From NCBI RefSeq assembly GCF_001553625.1, contig NZ_CP014230.1:2232001-2296000 (forward strand): 64,000 bases of DNA, written 5' to 3'. The notes beneath the pieces are model-generated. The model was not told where the DNA came from, ran no database searches, and saw only the letters and a list, made by a program, of their open reading frames with translations. The position numbers and the translations under genes are program-made. Numbering within the stretch: position 1 is the stretch's first letter; the number at the start of each line of letters is the position of its first letter. This document shows, in pieces, positions 18,596-28,490 of this stretch. The DNA is from Desulfomicrobium orale DSM 12838 (GTDB lineage: Bacteria > Desulfobacterota > Desulfovibrionia > Desulfovibrionales > Desulfomicrobiaceae).

Positions 18596-19231
18596 CTACT
18601 CGCCCGGTCCATCCAGAATTTCAACGTCCTTGGGCGGCTCCAGGGTGAATTCCTTGGGGTCGACAGGCACGTCCAGTTCCAGCCCGCTCAGGACCAGTTC
18701 GTTCACATTGCCGAAAAAATCTGTGAGTTTGATCTTTTCCAGTATGTCCTGACCGGGGCGGACCCAAATCTCCCCTTCCACCAGATTGGGCTCGGGCTCT
18801 TTGGGCATGAGTTTCAGATGACGGAATTCGCCGTCCATTCCCAGGTCCTCCACAGTGAAGTCTTCTTTCAGATTGGCCTCGCCCGACAGGAAACGGATCA
18901 TGGTTTTGGAATCGAGCACCTGTTCCACGGTGTAGCGGTACAAGGTCTGTTCCTCGGGGAAATAGTCCCAGACCGTATCCTTGCCCACGATCAGCAGTTC
19001 CTGCTCCGGACTCGTCGTCTCCCAGCGGATGAAGCGGGGCCGGACGAAAACGATGGTGCCCAGACGCTCCTGAGTTTCCCGGCTGGAGGCGTTGATCAGG
19101 GTCTGGACGAAGAATCCCCGGAAGGATTGCAGCGTGTCGTAGCGTTTCTGAATGGCGTCGGTCAGCTCGGACGCCTGCGCGCCCCACGCACCCGCCAGAA
19201 TCAGCAGCAGAACCGAAAGAATCCGCAGCAC
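18596..19231 (-). CDS. lolA: Outer-membrane lipoprotein carrier LolA
   Basis: The protein is 211 residues from the GTG at 19231, chosen because GGAGGAAA lies 8 nt upstream and the product then starts with a signal peptide (LRILSVLLLILAGAWGAQA). The mature domain shows the LolA pattern: QKRYDTLQSFRGFFVQT, RFIRWETTSPEQELLIVG and VWDYFPEEQTLYRY. LolA carries lipoproteins across the periplasm to the outer membrane. A longer form from an upstream ATG (19336) is possible but would overlap the divergent MFS promoter region and hide the signal peptide. Confidence 0.88.
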   Translation of the reverse strand: MLRILSVLLLILAGAWGAQASELTDAIQKRYDTLQSFRGFFVQTLINASSRETQERLGTIVFVRPRFIRWETTSPEQELLIVGKDTVWDYFPEEQTLYRYTVEQVLDSKTMIRFLSGEANLKEDFTVEDLGMDGEFRHLKLMPKEPEPNLVEGEIWVRPGQDILEKIKLTDFFGNVNELVLSGLELDVPVDPKEFTLEPPKDVEILDGPGE

Positions 19232-19338
19232 AGATATTTCCTCCGTTGTTGATTTCACCATGGGGAGCGCGTACCAGCAAAGGCCGCTCCACCGGCCGGA
19301 CACATACAGTCTTTGCTTCCGCTTGTTAAGGGACATTC

Positions 19339-20523
19339 ATGAACCACTCCGCCCCGCATACGGCTCCGCCCTTCGCTCCGGTCCTGCCCGCCCTGTTTCT
19401 GGCCACGGCCGTTTTTTTCGACAACTTTCTGGCCCGGAGCATCTTCGGCCCGCTGCTTCTGCCCATCAGCGTCCAGGTAAGGCAGAGTCTGGCCCAGTCC
19501 GCGCAAATCTTTGTCTTTCTGTCGGCCGGGTACAGCCTGTCGGTGCTGTGCGCGGGATTTCTGTCCCGGTACGCGGGCCACAAAAATACCATCATCGTTT
19601 CTCTGGCAGCCATCGGGACCGCTCTTTTCGGCATGGCCGGCAGCCAGTCCCTGTGGCAGTTCTGTGCCTGGATTTTTCTCATGGGTGCGGGGGCGGGCCT
19701 GTATCTGCCTTCGGGCGTGGTGACCATCACCGAAATCACACCCTCGGCGCACTGGAGTCAGGCCTTTGCCGTGCACGAACTGGCCCCCAATCTGGCCTTC
19801 TGCATGGCTCCGCTGCTGGCCGAAGTCTGCCTGCGCTCCGGCGGCCTGCCGATTCTGTTCCGGATTGTGGGAGGAGTCAGCCTGGGGATGGCCCTGCTTT
19901 ATGCCCTGCGCGGACCGCGAATCAGGCGCCCCGGCGTGGCGCCCGCCCTGGGCAACGTCATGGACATCGCCCGGCGTGGAGCGTTCTGGAGGGTAACGGT
20001 GCTGTTCGTACTGGCCGTGGGTGCGGAAATCGGCGTGTACAATCTGATTCCCGCCCTTCTGGTGGAAGAAAAAGGGCTCGACCAGCGGACCGCCAATCTG
20101 CTTCTGGGAGCCAGCCGACTGCTTCCGATCATTTTTCTGCCGTTCATGGGCCGGGTCATCCGCCGCGCCGGATACCGCAAGGTGATGACCGTCTGTCTGG
20201 CGGGCATGGGAATGGCCACACTGTGCTGCGGATACGGCCCCCTCTGGTGGAGTGTCGCCATGCTCGCTCTGCAGCCGGTCTTCGTGGTCTGTTTCTTTCC
20301 GCCCGGATTCGCGGCGCTGTCCCTGGTCTGTCCCAAAACAGTGAATGATCTGGGCGTTTCCCTGACCATCATGTGCACGTCCCTGATCGGTGCCGGAGCC
20401 GTGCCCGCCCTGCTGGCCTGGGCCGGAGAAAACTACAGCTTTCCGCTGGCTTTCGCCTGCTTCGGCGTGCTCGTCCTTGCCGGGGGAGTATGGGCTCTGA
20501 GTCGGCTGCGCATTCCGGAATAA
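19339..20523 (+). CDS. Major facilitator superfamily transporter
   Basis: This 394-residue protein has about 12 predicted hydrophobic segments and MFS motif-like loops (LSRYAGHKNTI between helices 2 and 3; GRVIRRAGYRKV in the second half). The gene diverges from lolA. No substrate-specific signature was recognised; the family includes drug exporters and organic-anion carriers. The start is the first ATG after the divergent promoter region, with AAGGGACA upstream. Confidence 0.8.
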   Translation: MNHSAPHTAPPFAPVLPALFLATAVFFDNFLARSIFGPLLLPISVQVRQSLAQSAQIFVFLSAGYSLSVLCAGFLSRYAGHKNTIIVSLAAIGTALFGMAGSQSLWQFCAWIFLMGAGAGLYLPSGVVTITEITPSAHWSQAFAVHELAPNLAFCMAPLLAEVCLRSGGLPILFRIVGGVSLGMALLYALRGPRIRRPGVAPALGNVMDIARRGAFWRVTVLFVLAVGAEIGVYNLIPALLVEEKGLDQRTANLLLGASRLLPIIFLPFMGRVIRRAGYRKVMTVCLAGMGMATLCCGYGPLWWSVAMLALQPVFVVCFFPPGFAALSLVCPKTVNDLGVSLTIMCTSLIGAGAVPALLAWAGENYSFPLAFACFGVLVLAGGVWALSRLRIPE

Positions 20524-20622
20524 CCTGCACCTGACCATTTTCTTCTTTTCAGGATCGCAGACTGACCCGGAAGATCAATCCATGGTCCGAGATGGGTCTG
20601 TTTGTCTTCCTTAAGAAACAAC

Positions 20623-20658
20623 AAAAAAGCGGGTCACAGAAACAGTTCCATGACCCGC
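20623..20658 (-). terminator. Rho-independent terminator of tRNA-Arg
   Basis: On the minus strand an 8-bp stem (GCGGGTCA / TGACCCGC) is followed directly by six T. It lies 10 nt beyond the tRNA 3' end. Confidence 0.85.
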
Positions 20659-20667
20659 CAAAATTCA

Positions 20668-20744
20668 TGGTGCGCAATGCAGGAATCGAACCTGCGACCT
20701 TTAGCTCCGGAGGCTAACGCTCTATCCAACTGAGCTAATTGCGC
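20668..20744 (-). tRNA. tRNA-Arg (anticodon CCG)
   Basis: The reverse strand folds into a full cloverleaf: acceptor GCGCAAT/ATTGCGC, D-arm TAGCTCAGTTGGATAGAGC, anticodon stem TTAGC/GCTAA around loop CTCCGGA, and T-arm GCAGGTTCGATTCCTGC. Discriminator A and CCA are encoded. The anticodon CCG reads the CGG arginine codon. No integrase or duplicated 3' end is seen nearby. Confidence 0.97.
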
Positions 20745-20757
20745 ACGGGAATGCCTG

Positions 20758-20784
20758 CTTATGCAGGGCGGACAGCCTTGTCAA
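20758..20784 (-). promoter_or_regulatory. Candidate promoter of tRNA-Arg
   Basis: On the minus strand a consensus TTGACA (20779-20784) is followed after 15 bp by CATAAG (20758-20763), just upstream of the tRNA. The spacing is short for sigma70. Confidence 0.45.
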
Positions 20785-20879
20785 GCGGGCCCGCCATACG
20801 CTAGCCGTGGGTTCCGATTCCCTGAACGGAGCGCTTCCCAAAACGCCCCACCGGCAGACAACGGCTATCCGGGAGGATC

Positions 20880-21464
20880 ATGGACGACATTCACCAGAAA
20901 AAAACGGCCCGGCGCGTCATCCTCGGTGTTTCCGGAGCGAGCGGCGTGGAATACGCGTTCCATCTGGCTCGCGCCCTCAGGGCTGCCGACGGCGTGGAGC
21001 TGCATGGCATCATTTCCGGTGGGGCCAGAGAAGTGCTGCGCCACGAATCTTCCATCCCCCTGCAAGAACTCCAGAACTGCTTTCATGTCCTGCACGACTG
21101 CGACCATCTGGGTGCCGCACCGGCCAGCGGCTCCTGGTTCCATACGGGAATGATCGTCTGTCCGTGTTCCATGTCCAGCCTGGCGGCCATCGCCAGCGGA
21201 GTCGGGACCAACCTGCTGCACCGGGCCGCAGACGTCACCCTGAAGGAGCGCCGTCCCCTGATCCTGGTGCCCCGCGAAACTCCGCTGAATGAAATCCATC
21301 TCCGGAACATGCTCCGGGCCCACCGGGCCGGTGCCGTGATCATGCCGCCCTGCCCGGGTTTTTACCACCGTCCTCGGAATCTCGAAGATCTGCTGGACCA
21401 GTTCGCCGGGCGCATTCTGGAACAATTGCGGCTGCCTCACGACCTTTACACCCGCTGGAGCTGA
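20880..21464 (+). CDS. ubiX: Flavin prenyltransferase UbiX
   Basis: This 194-residue protein has the UbiX flavoprotein pattern: RVILGVSGASGVEYAFHLA at the N-terminus, ISGGAREVLRHE, CPCSMSSLAAIASGVGTNLL in the middle, and LVPRETPLNEIHLRNML. It attaches a dimethylallyl group to FMN to make the prenylated FMN cofactor of UbiD-type decarboxylases. No ubiD is in the window. GGGAGGATC precedes the ATG. The downstream M50 gene lies 56 nt away in the same direction. Confidence 0.93.
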   Translation: MDDIHQKKTARRVILGVSGASGVEYAFHLARALRAADGVELHGIISGGAREVLRHESSIPLQELQNCFHVLHDCDHLGAAPASGSWFHTGMIVCPCSMSSLAAIASGVGTNLLHRAADVTLKERRPLILVPRETPLNEIHLRNMLRAHRAGAVIMPPCPGFYHRPRNLEDLLDQFAGRILEQLRLPHDLYTRWS

Positions 21465-21520
21465 TCCGGCGGGTCAAAAAAGTTGCCGCCCACAGGGCTT
21501 CGTGCTAGCCGCTACAGGCC

Positions 21521-22171
21521 ATGTTCGATTTCAGCCAGACCATTCAGCACCTGTCCATCGTGGCCATCCCGTTCATCTTCGGCATCACCTGCCACGAGGT
21601 GGCCCACGGCTATGTTTCCTACCTGCTGGGCGACCCCACGGCCAAAAATGCCGGACGGCTGACCCTGAACCCTCTGAAGCATCTGGATCCGCTGGGCACC
21701 CTGACTCTGATCCTGACCCGGATGATCGGCTGGGCCAAACCCGTGCCCATCAATCCCGCGTACTACCGCAACCCCCGAAGGGATATTCTTTACGTTTCCC
21801 TGGCCGGGCCGATGGCCAATTTCGGCGTCATGCTCCTTTTCGCCGTGATTCTGAAACTGCTGGCACTGGCGGCCCGCAACCCCGGAGCCGCTTCATGGGC
21901 GTACTTTCTGTACCCGGCCATCAACATCGCCATGGCCGGCATTTTCATCAACGCGATACTGGGCGTCTTCAACCTGCTGCCCATTCCGCCGCTGGACGGC
22001 AGCAAGATTCTGGCCTGCCTGCTGCCGCCCTCCCTCGGCGCGAGCTTCATGCGCCTGGAGCCGTACGGATTTCTCATTCTGCTCGCGTTCGCCGTAGCGG
22101 GGATTCTGGAATGGGTTTTATCTCCGGTCAGCGATTTTGTGCGAACTTCCATCGTCAATCCTCTCCTGTAA
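21521..22171 (+). CDS. Site-2-type membrane metalloprotease (M50 family)
   Basis: This 216-residue integral membrane protein has zinc motif HEVAH at residues 25-29 and the second ligand motif [10 protein letters not shown] near 149-158. This is the compact M50B type without PDZ domain, common in Desulfovibrio and Firmicutes. M50 proteases cut transmembrane segments of regulators; the substrate here is unknown. The gene lies between ubiX and trpS in one direction, and trpS starts 7 nt after its stop. Confidence 0.87.
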   Translation: MFDFSQTIQHLSIVAIPFIFGITCHEVAHGYVSYLLGDPTAKNAGRLTLNPLKHLDPLGTLTLILTRMIGWAKPVPINPAYYRNPRRDILYVSLAGPMANFGVMLLFAVILKLLALAARNPGAASWAYFLYPAINIAMAGIFINAILGVFNLLPIPPLDGSKILACLLPPSLGASFMRLEPYGFLILLAFAVAGILEWVLSPVSDFVRTSIVNPLL

Positions 22172-22178
22172 GGTCCTT

Positions 22179-23186
22179 ATGTCCAAAACAACAGTTCTGA
22201 CCGGCATCACGACCACCGGCACTCCGCATCTGGGCAACTACGCAGGCGCCATCCGCCCGGCCATCGAGGCCAGCCGGGACGCCGACGTCAGCTCCTACTA
22301 TTTTCTGGCCGACCTGCATGCCCTGATCAAATGCCACGACCCGGCGCTGGTGCACCGCTCCCGGCTGGAGGTGGCCGCAACATGGCTGGCTCTGGGGCTG
22401 GATACGGAAAAAAGCATCTTCTACCGGCAGTCCGATATCCCGGAAATTCCCGAGCTGACCTGGATTCTGACCTGCATGACGGCCAAGGGGCTGATGAACA
22501 GGGCTCACGCCTACAAAGCCGCCGTCCAGGAGAACGAGGCCGACGATCCGGACAAGGGCGTGACCATGGGACTTTATTCCTACCCCATCCTCATGGCCGC
22601 CGACATCCTCATGTTCCGGGCCAATATCGTGCCCGTGGGCCGGGACCAGATCCAGCACCTGGAAATGGCCCGCGACATCGCCCAGCGTTTCAACCACCAT
22701 TTCGGCGAGCTCTTCGTTCTGCCCGAGGCCCGCGTGGACGAATCCTCGTCCGTGCTGGCCGGGCTGGACGGACGCAAGATGAGCAAGAGCTACAACAACT
22801 ACATTCCGCTTTTCGCCCCGGAAAACAGCCTGCGCAAGATGATCATGAAAATCGTGACCAACTCCCAGGCCCCGGAAGAGCCCAAAAGCACAGAAAACTG
22901 CCCGCTTTTCGACATGTACCGGGCTTTTTCCACCCCCGAACAGGTGGAGGACATGCGCGCGCGCTTCGCAGAGGGCATCGGCTGGGGGCATGTCAAGCAG
23001 GCCCTGTTCGAGGCGGTCAACGCCCAGTTGGCGGAGCCCAGAGAAAAGTACGCCGAGCTTGTCCAAAATCCGGAATTCGTCGAAAAAACACTGCTGCAAG
23101 GCGCGGAAAAAGCCCGCGCCCAGAGCCGCCCCTTTCTGGAGGAAGTCCGGAAAGCCGTGGGCATCCGTTCCCTGACCCAACTCTGA
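22179..23186 (+). CDS. trpS: Tryptophanyl-tRNA synthetase
   Basis: This 335-residue class I synthetase has the HIGH-like PHLGN near residue 14 and GRKMSKS near 197, both intact. The start at 22179 ([20 protein letters not shown]) is preferred over an upstream in-frame codon at 22137 that lies inside the M50 gene; AGGTCC is the weak upstream purine match. The length matches bacterial TrpS. The next gene starts at its stop codon. Confidence 0.95.
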   Translation: MSKTTVLTGITTTGTPHLGNYAGAIRPAIEASRDADVSSYYFLADLHALIKCHDPALVHRSRLEVAATWLALGLDTEKSIFYRQSDIPEIPELTWILTCMTAKGLMNRAHAYKAAVQENEADDPDKGVTMGLYSYPILMAADILMFRANIVPVGRDQIQHLEMARDIAQRFNHHFGELFVLPEARVDESSSVLAGLDGRKMSKSYNNYIPLFAPENSLRKMIMKIVTNSQAPEEPKSTENCPLFDMYRAFSTPEQVEDMRARFAEGIGWGHVKQALFEAVNAQLAEPREKYAELVQNPEFVEKTLLQGAEKARAQSRPFLEEVRKAVGIRSLTQL

Positions 23187-23197
23187 TGGAGGAAACT

Positions 23198-23845
23198 TTG
23201 AGCGCAGCCAAAAAAATCACTCCCGGCCGCAAGAACAAGAAAGCCCCTCTGGCCGAAGTCGTCCCGATTCAGGAAGAGACGGAAATCCTGCCGGAAGAGC
23301 CTGTGGAAATGCCTGAGGAACCGGCGGTGGATCTGTCCGGGCTGGCTCAGTCCCTGACTCGCCCCCAGGGGCTGACCGACGCGGAAGTGGAGGCCCGGCT
23401 TGCCTATGCCCCCGAGGCGGCCGATACGCCGGAATCCGGCGACGCGCCGTGTCCGCCTGAACCCGAGACGGGCGCCGCCGGGCGGGACATGAGCAGAATC
23501 GCCCTGTTTTTCTCCGCGGCCGCCATCATTCTTCTGCTGGGATTTTTCCTGCATCTGAACCGGAATCTCAAGGCTCTGACCATGCAGGTTCAGGACCTGA
23601 GCGCCATCAAGAGCACTATCACCACTCTGGATACGAAGATCGGCACCATGGAGACAAAAGTCGCCGACCTGGAAGCCCTGCCCGCCAAAACCAGAGCCGC
23701 CCTGCTGAGCAGCATTCTGCAGGAGATGAGTCAGAAGACATCGTACATGTCCACGCAGCTCGAATCCCCGGAACAGCAGGACAAGCTCATGCGGGCCAAG
23801 GAACTGATCCAGCAGGTGCAGACCGAACTGAACGCCGGAAACTGA
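23198..23845 (+). CDS. Acidic single-pass membrane protein with C-terminal coiled coil
   Basis: The protein is 215 residues from a TTG at 23198, placed by GGAGG five nt upstream; an ATG at 23186 overlapping the trpS stop is the alternative and would add four residues. A Pro/Glu-rich N-terminal half (for example EEPVEMPEEPAVDLSGLAQS) precedes one transmembrane helix (about 101-120) and a heptad-like C-terminal region (LTMQVQDLSAIKSTITTLDT). No family is recognised. The topology suggests a cytoplasmic disordered N-terminus and a periplasmic coiled coil. It is tightly linked to trpS. Confidence 0.75.
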   Translation: MSAAKKITPGRKNKKAPLAEVVPIQEETEILPEEPVEMPEEPAVDLSGLAQSLTRPQGLTDAEVEARLAYAPEAADTPESGDAPCPPEPETGAAGRDMSRIALFFSAAAIILLLGFFLHLNRNLKALTMQVQDLSAIKSTITTLDTKIGTMETKVADLEALPAKTRAALLSSILQEMSQKTSYMSTQLESPEQQDKLMRAKELIQQVQTELNAGN

Positions 23846-23925
23846 TTCCGGCCAGCGTTTCCCGGAGCGGCCCGCGGGCGGCAGGCCGCCCTTTCCGCTC
23901 CGCCGGCATCCGTGCCGCCATAGCC

Positions 23926-25989
23926 ATGACCGACCTGAATCCTTTGCTGGACTGGGAAGACTTCCCCGACTTCCGGGACATCGAACCCGGTCACGTACTC
24001 GCCGCCGTGCGCCGGGCCGTCGCTCTGAGCCAGACCGAACAGGCCCGGCTGGAAGCCCTCGCCCCCCGGACCTGGCCCGCCCTCCTCGTACCGCTGGAAC
24101 GCCTGACGGACCGTGTGACCCGCGTCTGGTCCCTGATCACGCACATGCACAACGTGCGCAACAGCCCGGCCCTGCGCCAAGCCTATGCCGAGGCCCAGCC
24201 GCTGGTCGTGGATTTCTTCAATCTGCTGGGCCAGAGCAGACCCATCTACTCCGCTCTGCTGGCCCTGAGGGATGCGCCGGAGTTTTCAGGTTTCAGCAAT
24301 GCCTTGCAACGGACCATCACCCTGCTCATCCGCGACGCGGAACTGGGCGGCGTGGCTCTCCCCCCTGAAAAGCGGGAGCGTTTTTCGGCCATCAGCCGGG
24401 AACTGGCCGCCCTGTCCACGGAATTTGCCAACAACGTACTGGATGCCACACAGTCCTATGCCCTGACCCTCGTTCAGCCGCACGATGCGGCCGGACTGCC
24501 CGAGGCCTCCCGCCAGCTGGCCGCGGCCATGTCCCGGGCGCGGGGCAGGGAGGCCACCGCTGAAGACGGGCCGTGGACCATCACTCTGGACATGCCGTCC
24601 TTCCTGTCCTTCATGCAGCATTCCTCCCGCCGCGACCTGCGCGAAACCGTATACAAGGCCTACATCACCAGAGCCTCCAGCGGCGACCGGGACAATCTGC
24701 CCCTGATCCGGCGCATTCTCTCTCTGCGTGTGGAAATGGCCGTACTGCTCGGATTTGCCGATTTCGCGGACATGAGTCTGGCCCGCAAGATGGCTCCTTC
24801 CGTGGCCAGCGTGGAGAAGCTCCTGCACACCTTGAAAGATGCGGCCACTGACGCTGCGCTTGGCGACCTCATCGACCTGAGCGATCTGGCAGCCGCCAAC
24901 GGTCAGGCCGAAGAAATCATGCCTTGGGACGTCATGTACTGGGCCGAACGCCTGAAGGAACAGCGCTTCGGACTGCATGACGACATGCTGCGCCCCTATT
25001 TCCCCCTGCCCGCCGTCCTCGAGGGCATGTTCGAGCTGGCCCGGGAACTGTTCGGCATACACATCGCGCCGGCCGACCGGCCCGTCTGGAACGAGGATGT
25101 CGCCTATTACGCCGTGAGCGACGACAAGGGGGAAGAAATCGCCGGATTTTATCTGGACCCCTATGCCAGACCCGAAGAGAAACGCGGCGGAGCCTGGATG
25201 GGCGAACTGTGCGGCCGCAGCGCGGCCTGCGCGGCTCCCGGCCGGATGTGGCGCAAACCCGTGGCCTGGCTGAACTGCAACCAACGCCCCGGCCTGGAAC
25301 AAACCCCGTCTCTCATGAGCTTTCAGGAAGTGATCACCCTTTTCCACGAATTCGGACACGCCCTGCAGCACATGCTGACCACGGTCACCCACGGGTTCGT
25401 GTCCGGCATCTCGCGGGTGGAATGGGACGCGGTGGAGCTGCCCAGCCAGTTCATGGAAAACTGGTGTTCCCACCGTCCGGTTCTGGTCCGGCTGGCACGC
25501 CACTACCGTACCGGGGAACCCCTGGCCGAGGAAATCATGGACAGACTGCTCGCCGCCCGGACCTTCAGGGCCGGGTCCAACACCCTGCGCCAGGTGGTCT
25601 TCGCCCTGACGGATCTGGCTCTGCATACTTCCGGCCCCCAGGGACTGCACCCGCTGGAGACGGCCGCCCGCATCGCCCAGGAAATCCTGCCGTTGCCCCC
25701 GCTGCCGGAAGATGCTTCCCTCTGCGCCTTTTCACATATTTTCGCCGGAGGCTATGCCGCCGGATATTACAGCTACAAATGGGCCGAGGTGCTCAGCGCC
25801 GACGCTTTTGCCTCCTTCACGGAAGCGGGGGGCATCGATCCCGCCCTGGGCCGCCGCTTCCGGAACACGATTCTGGCTCTGGGCGGCAGCCGACATCCTC
25901 TTGAGGTTTTCCGCCTGTTCCGGGGCCGGGATCCGGATCCCACGGCTCTGCTCGTTCAGGAAGGGTTGCTTCCTGCTGGGAGGGCGTGA
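23926..25989 (+). CDS. prlC: Oligopeptidase A (M3 family metallopeptidase)
   Basis: This 687-residue protein has the zinc motif FHEFGHALQH near residue 473 and the PrlC-type N-terminus (NPLLDWEDFPDFRDIEPGHV); the family's SNNVLD-like stretch appears here as FANNVLDAT. The length matches E. coli PrlC (680). The enzyme degrades short peptides, including cleaved signal peptides, in the cytoplasm. It directly abuts the following GTPase gene (stop then ATG). A second, unrelated M3 gene lies at 55.8-57.5 kb. Confidence 0.92.
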   Translation: MTDLNPLLDWEDFPDFRDIEPGHVLAAVRRAVALSQTEQARLEALAPRTWPALLVPLERLTDRVTRVWSLITHMHNVRNSPALRQAYAEAQPLVVDFFNLLGQSRPIYSALLALRDAPEFSGFSNALQRTITLLIRDAELGGVALPPEKRERFSAISRELAALSTEFANNVLDATQSYALTLVQPHDAAGLPEASRQLAAAMSRARGREATAEDGPWTITLDMPSFLSFMQHSSRRDLRETVYKAYITRASSGDRDNLPLIRRILSLRVEMAVLLGFADFADMSLARKMAPSVASVEKLLHTLKDAATDAALGDLIDLSDLAAANGQAEEIMPWDVMYWAERLKEQRFGLHDDMLRPYFPLPAVLEGMFELARELFGIHIAPADRPVWNEDVAYYAVSDDKGEEIAGFYLDPYARPEEKRGGAWMGELCGRSAACAAPGRMWRKPVAWLNCNQRPGLEQTPSLMSFQEVITLFHEFGHALQHMLTTVTHGFVSGISRVEWDAVELPSQFMENWCSHRPVLVRLARHYRTGEPLAEEIMDRLLAARTFRAGSNTLRQVVFALTDLALHTSGPQGLHPLETAARIAQEILPLPPLPEDASLCAFSHIFAGGYAAGYYSYKWAEVLSADAFASFTEAGGIDPALGRRFRNTILALGGSRHPLEVFRLFRGRDPDPTALLVQEGLLPAGRA

Positions 25990-26835
25990 ATGTCCATCCA
26001 GTGGTTTCCCGGGCACATGCACCGGGCCAGAAAGCAGATCGCCCAGATCATGGGCAAGGTGGACGTGGTCATCGAAGTGCTGGACGCCCGTCTGCCCGGC
26101 TACAGCGAAAACCCCATGCTGGCCGAACTGCGCGGGGACCGGCCCTGCCTCAAAGTGCTGAACAAGTCCGACCTGGCCGACCCGGCGGTCACGGAGGCCT
26201 GGAAAAAGCACTACCGTCTCACCGGAGCCGAACCCCTGGAAATTGTGGGTACCAATCCCAAGGACTGCCGGGAGATCATTTCTCTGCTGACCCGGATAGG
26301 CCCCAGACGGAACCTGCTCATGCAGCCGCTCAACTGCCTGATCGTGGGCATCCCCAATGTGGGCAAATCCACGCTGATGAACACTCTGGTGGGCCGGAAG
26401 GTGGCGCGGGCCGCCAATCAGGCCGCCATTACCACCAAGCAGAAGCGCGTGCACCTGAGCGACGAGATCACTCTGTACGATACGCCCGGCGTACTGTGGC
26501 CCAAAATCGGGGATGCCCAGGCCTCTTACATGCTGGCCGGAAGCGGAGCCGTGCGCGAGACGGCCATGGATAATGCGGAAGTGGCGGTGGGAGTGGCGGC
26601 CTATCTGCTGGAGGAATATCCCGCCCTGCTCCGGGAGCGATACTCTCTGGCGGAACTGCCCGAAGCAGGGCCCGAGGCCGGGACGGCTCTTGTGCGTACG
26701 GTGGGACAGAAGCGGGGCTGCCTGGTCCGGGGTGGCGAGGTGGATCTGGACAGGGCGGCGGGAATCCTGCTGAACGAACTCCGGGCCGGAAAAATCGGAC
26801 GCATCAGCCTGCAACGGCCGCCGGCATCGGAGTGA
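25990..26835 (+). CDS. ylqF: Circularly permuted ribosome-assembly GTPase (YlqF/RbgA)
   Basis: This 281-residue GTPase has permuted motif order: G4 NKSD near residue 58, then G1 GIPNVGKST near 119 and G3 DTPG near 164. The N-terminus MSIQWFPGHMHRARKQI is the family hallmark. In Bacillus RbgA helps late 50S assembly. The start codon follows the prlC stop immediately, so both are one operon. The C-terminal domain is present. Confidence 0.92.
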   Translation: MSIQWFPGHMHRARKQIAQIMGKVDVVIEVLDARLPGYSENPMLAELRGDRPCLKVLNKSDLADPAVTEAWKKHYRLTGAEPLEIVGTNPKDCREIISLLTRIGPRRNLLMQPLNCLIVGIPNVGKSTLMNTLVGRKVARAANQAAITTKQKRVHLSDEITLYDTPGVLWPKIGDAQASYMLAGSGAVRETAMDNAEVAVGVAAYLLEEYPALLRERYSLAELPEAGPEAGTALVRTVGQKRGCLVRGGEVDLDRAAGILLNELRAGKIGRISLQRPPASE

Positions 26836-26871
26836 AATCCGGGGCCCCCGGCGTAAACAATAAGTGCCGCC

Positions 26872-27396
26872 CTACGCGCCGCCCTTCTCCTTTTCCAGAG
26901 CCTGCCGGAGCAGCCGGAACAACGCACGGCCCTCGCGGGACGGCTTTCCGGCCGCCCTCTCGGCAGCGGCCCGTGCGGCCATCCGCTCTACCTGCCGCGC
27001 ATCCAGATCAAACCGGCGGGTCACTTCTTCCAGTGCGGCCTGGTCACCGGCCACCAGGGCATCCCGCCACTCCTCAAGCTGATGAAAATCGTCCGTGTGC
27101 TGAAAACGGATCTGATCCAGAGCGTCCAGAGCCTGGCGGATAGGCTCGGGATCGAGCCCGCGCATGACCACGCCGATGAACTGCACCTGACGGCGCCGGG
27201 CTTCCTTGTCTTTCAGGGTGTGGTAAAAAGCCACGGCCTCGGCCAGATCGTCGGGTAGATCCATGCGGGCGATCCGTTCCGGCGACAGTTCCAGAAGGCG
27301 TCTGCCCAGCTCCTGCAAAGCGAGCATGTCCCGCTTGCGCTGGGACTTGCTCGGCCGGAGATCCTCACCGGCTCCGTGCATGAATTCCGTCATCAT
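26872..27396 (-). CDS. darP: Ribosome-associated protein DarP (YjgA/DUF615)
   Basis: This 174-residue helical protein begins with a short leader then RPSKSQRKRDMLALQELG, the DarP/YjgA signature (KSQxKRE), followed by LLELSPERIARMDLPDDL. DarP joins late 50S intermediates and helps peptidyl-transferase-centre maturation. It is convergent with ylqF, another 50S assembly factor, 36 nt away. Two ATGs in tandem are possible starts with only a weak purine tract upstream. Confidence 0.88.
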   Translation of the reverse strand: MMTEFMHGAGEDLRPSKSQRKRDMLALQELGRRLLELSPERIARMDLPDDLAEAVAFYHTLKDKEARRRQVQFIGVVMRGLDPEPIRQALDALDQIRFQHTDDFHQLEEWRDALVAGDQAALEEVTRRFDLDARQVERMAARAAAERAAGKPSREGRALFRLLRQALEKEKGGA

Positions 27397-27584
27397 TCTT
27401 TACTAACGTCAGTGGGAGGGTCGTCTTCTACGCTGTGGAGTTCCCGGCAGAGAAAGCCACAAAGTGGAAGAACCCCAGTTACAATGGACAACAGCCATAA
27501 ACAGTCCGGAGCCGCAATCCGGCCAGAGGCCGGGCGCGATCATTTCCGAACGGCCGATTCTCCGGGTATCCCATTCGCAAATGA

Positions 27585-28430
27585 TCAGGGATGTATCCAG
27601 AGTACCGCGCCGGACAGTTCGTTGAACAGATAATTGCTCACGGACCCGGCCAGAAAACTTTTCCCTGTGGAAGCGCCCACCGCCACCATGGCGAACTTGC
27701 CCCAGTGAGCGTTGTCCAGAACAGCGCGGGGGGCATAGTCCGAGGGATAGATCATGTACCGGAGCCGGTCAGAACCAAAACCCTTCTCGGCCATGAGCGC
27801 CTCGCACCGCTCGAAGATTTCCGTACTCTTTTTCCGGTCGTCATCGGTATCGCGGATGACGTTGCACAGGGTGACCAGATGCGATTCCTTTTGCAGCATG
27901 TCGGCCACGAATCCGGTCATGCGCATGGACGATCCGGAACCATCCACGCACAGCAGGACGTTTTCCCGGTTCACATCAGGTTTGCGGCAGAGCATCAGCG
28001 GCGCATCGGGACTGAGTTCCAGCAACCTGCGGGACAGGCTCTTCTGAAAGAAATCCTTCAGCCGGCCCAGCCCCCGCCGACCCATGACCACGGCGTCATA
28101 GTTATCCTGACCGATTTCCTGTTCGATGTCCTCAATGCGGCACAACATATTGCCGCTGCTCTTGACCCTGATCTGCTCCGGCGTGAACCCTTCCCGCACC
28201 AGCATGCTCACGGCCTCGTCTCTGGCTGTCTGCCAGTTGCGGTCCGTCTCCAGGGGGCGGTCGCCGTCCCTGTTCCCGGACCGCCACAGACAGTACGGAC
28301 TGTCCGGTGCGGCAAGACCCAGAAGAGTCAGGTCCATGTCTTCCTTGTGCCGGAAAAAATGACACAGGAAGCGCAATCCATTGAACATGTGGGGATCTTC
28401 ACTCAGCGTGCACAGCAGCTTCTTGGGCAT
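27585..28430 (-). CDS. Tandem universal stress protein-like protein
   Basis: This 281-residue protein appears to hold two Usp-like alpha/beta domains. The first ends with DAVVMGRRGLGRLKDFFQ and LLELSPDAPLMLCRKP; the second starts VLLCVDGSGSSMR and ends MVAVGASTGKSF and SGAVLWIHP. The first domain's N-terminal part is atypical. Usp proteins bind ATP or other nucleotides and respond to stress; the role here is unknown. It is separated from hisF by 60 nt with a GGAGCGATT tract upstream. Confidence 0.78.
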   Translation of the reverse strand: MPKKLLCTLSEDPHMFNGLRFLCHFFRHKEDMDLTLLGLAAPDSPYCLWRSGNRDGDRPLETDRNWQTARDEAVSMLVREGFTPEQIRVKSSGNMLCRIEDIEQEIGQDNYDAVVMGRRGLGRLKDFFQKSLSRRLLELSPDAPLMLCRKPDVNRENVLLCVDGSGSSMRMTGFVADMLQKESHLVTLCNVIRDTDDDRKKSTEIFERCEALMAEKGFGSDRLRYMIYPSDYAPRAVLDNAHWGKFAMVAVGASTGKSFLAGSVSNYLFNELSGAVLWIHP

Positions 28431-28490
28431 GGGAATCGCTCCTTGCGAGGAATGTTCGCTGTTGAAGGTTGATGTTCCCGGCGAAGCGCG

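Noticed and set aside
20668..20744. tRNA-Arg as an integration site for an island
   Set aside because: No integrase gene and no duplicated tRNA 3' end were found nearby; both flanks are core genes.
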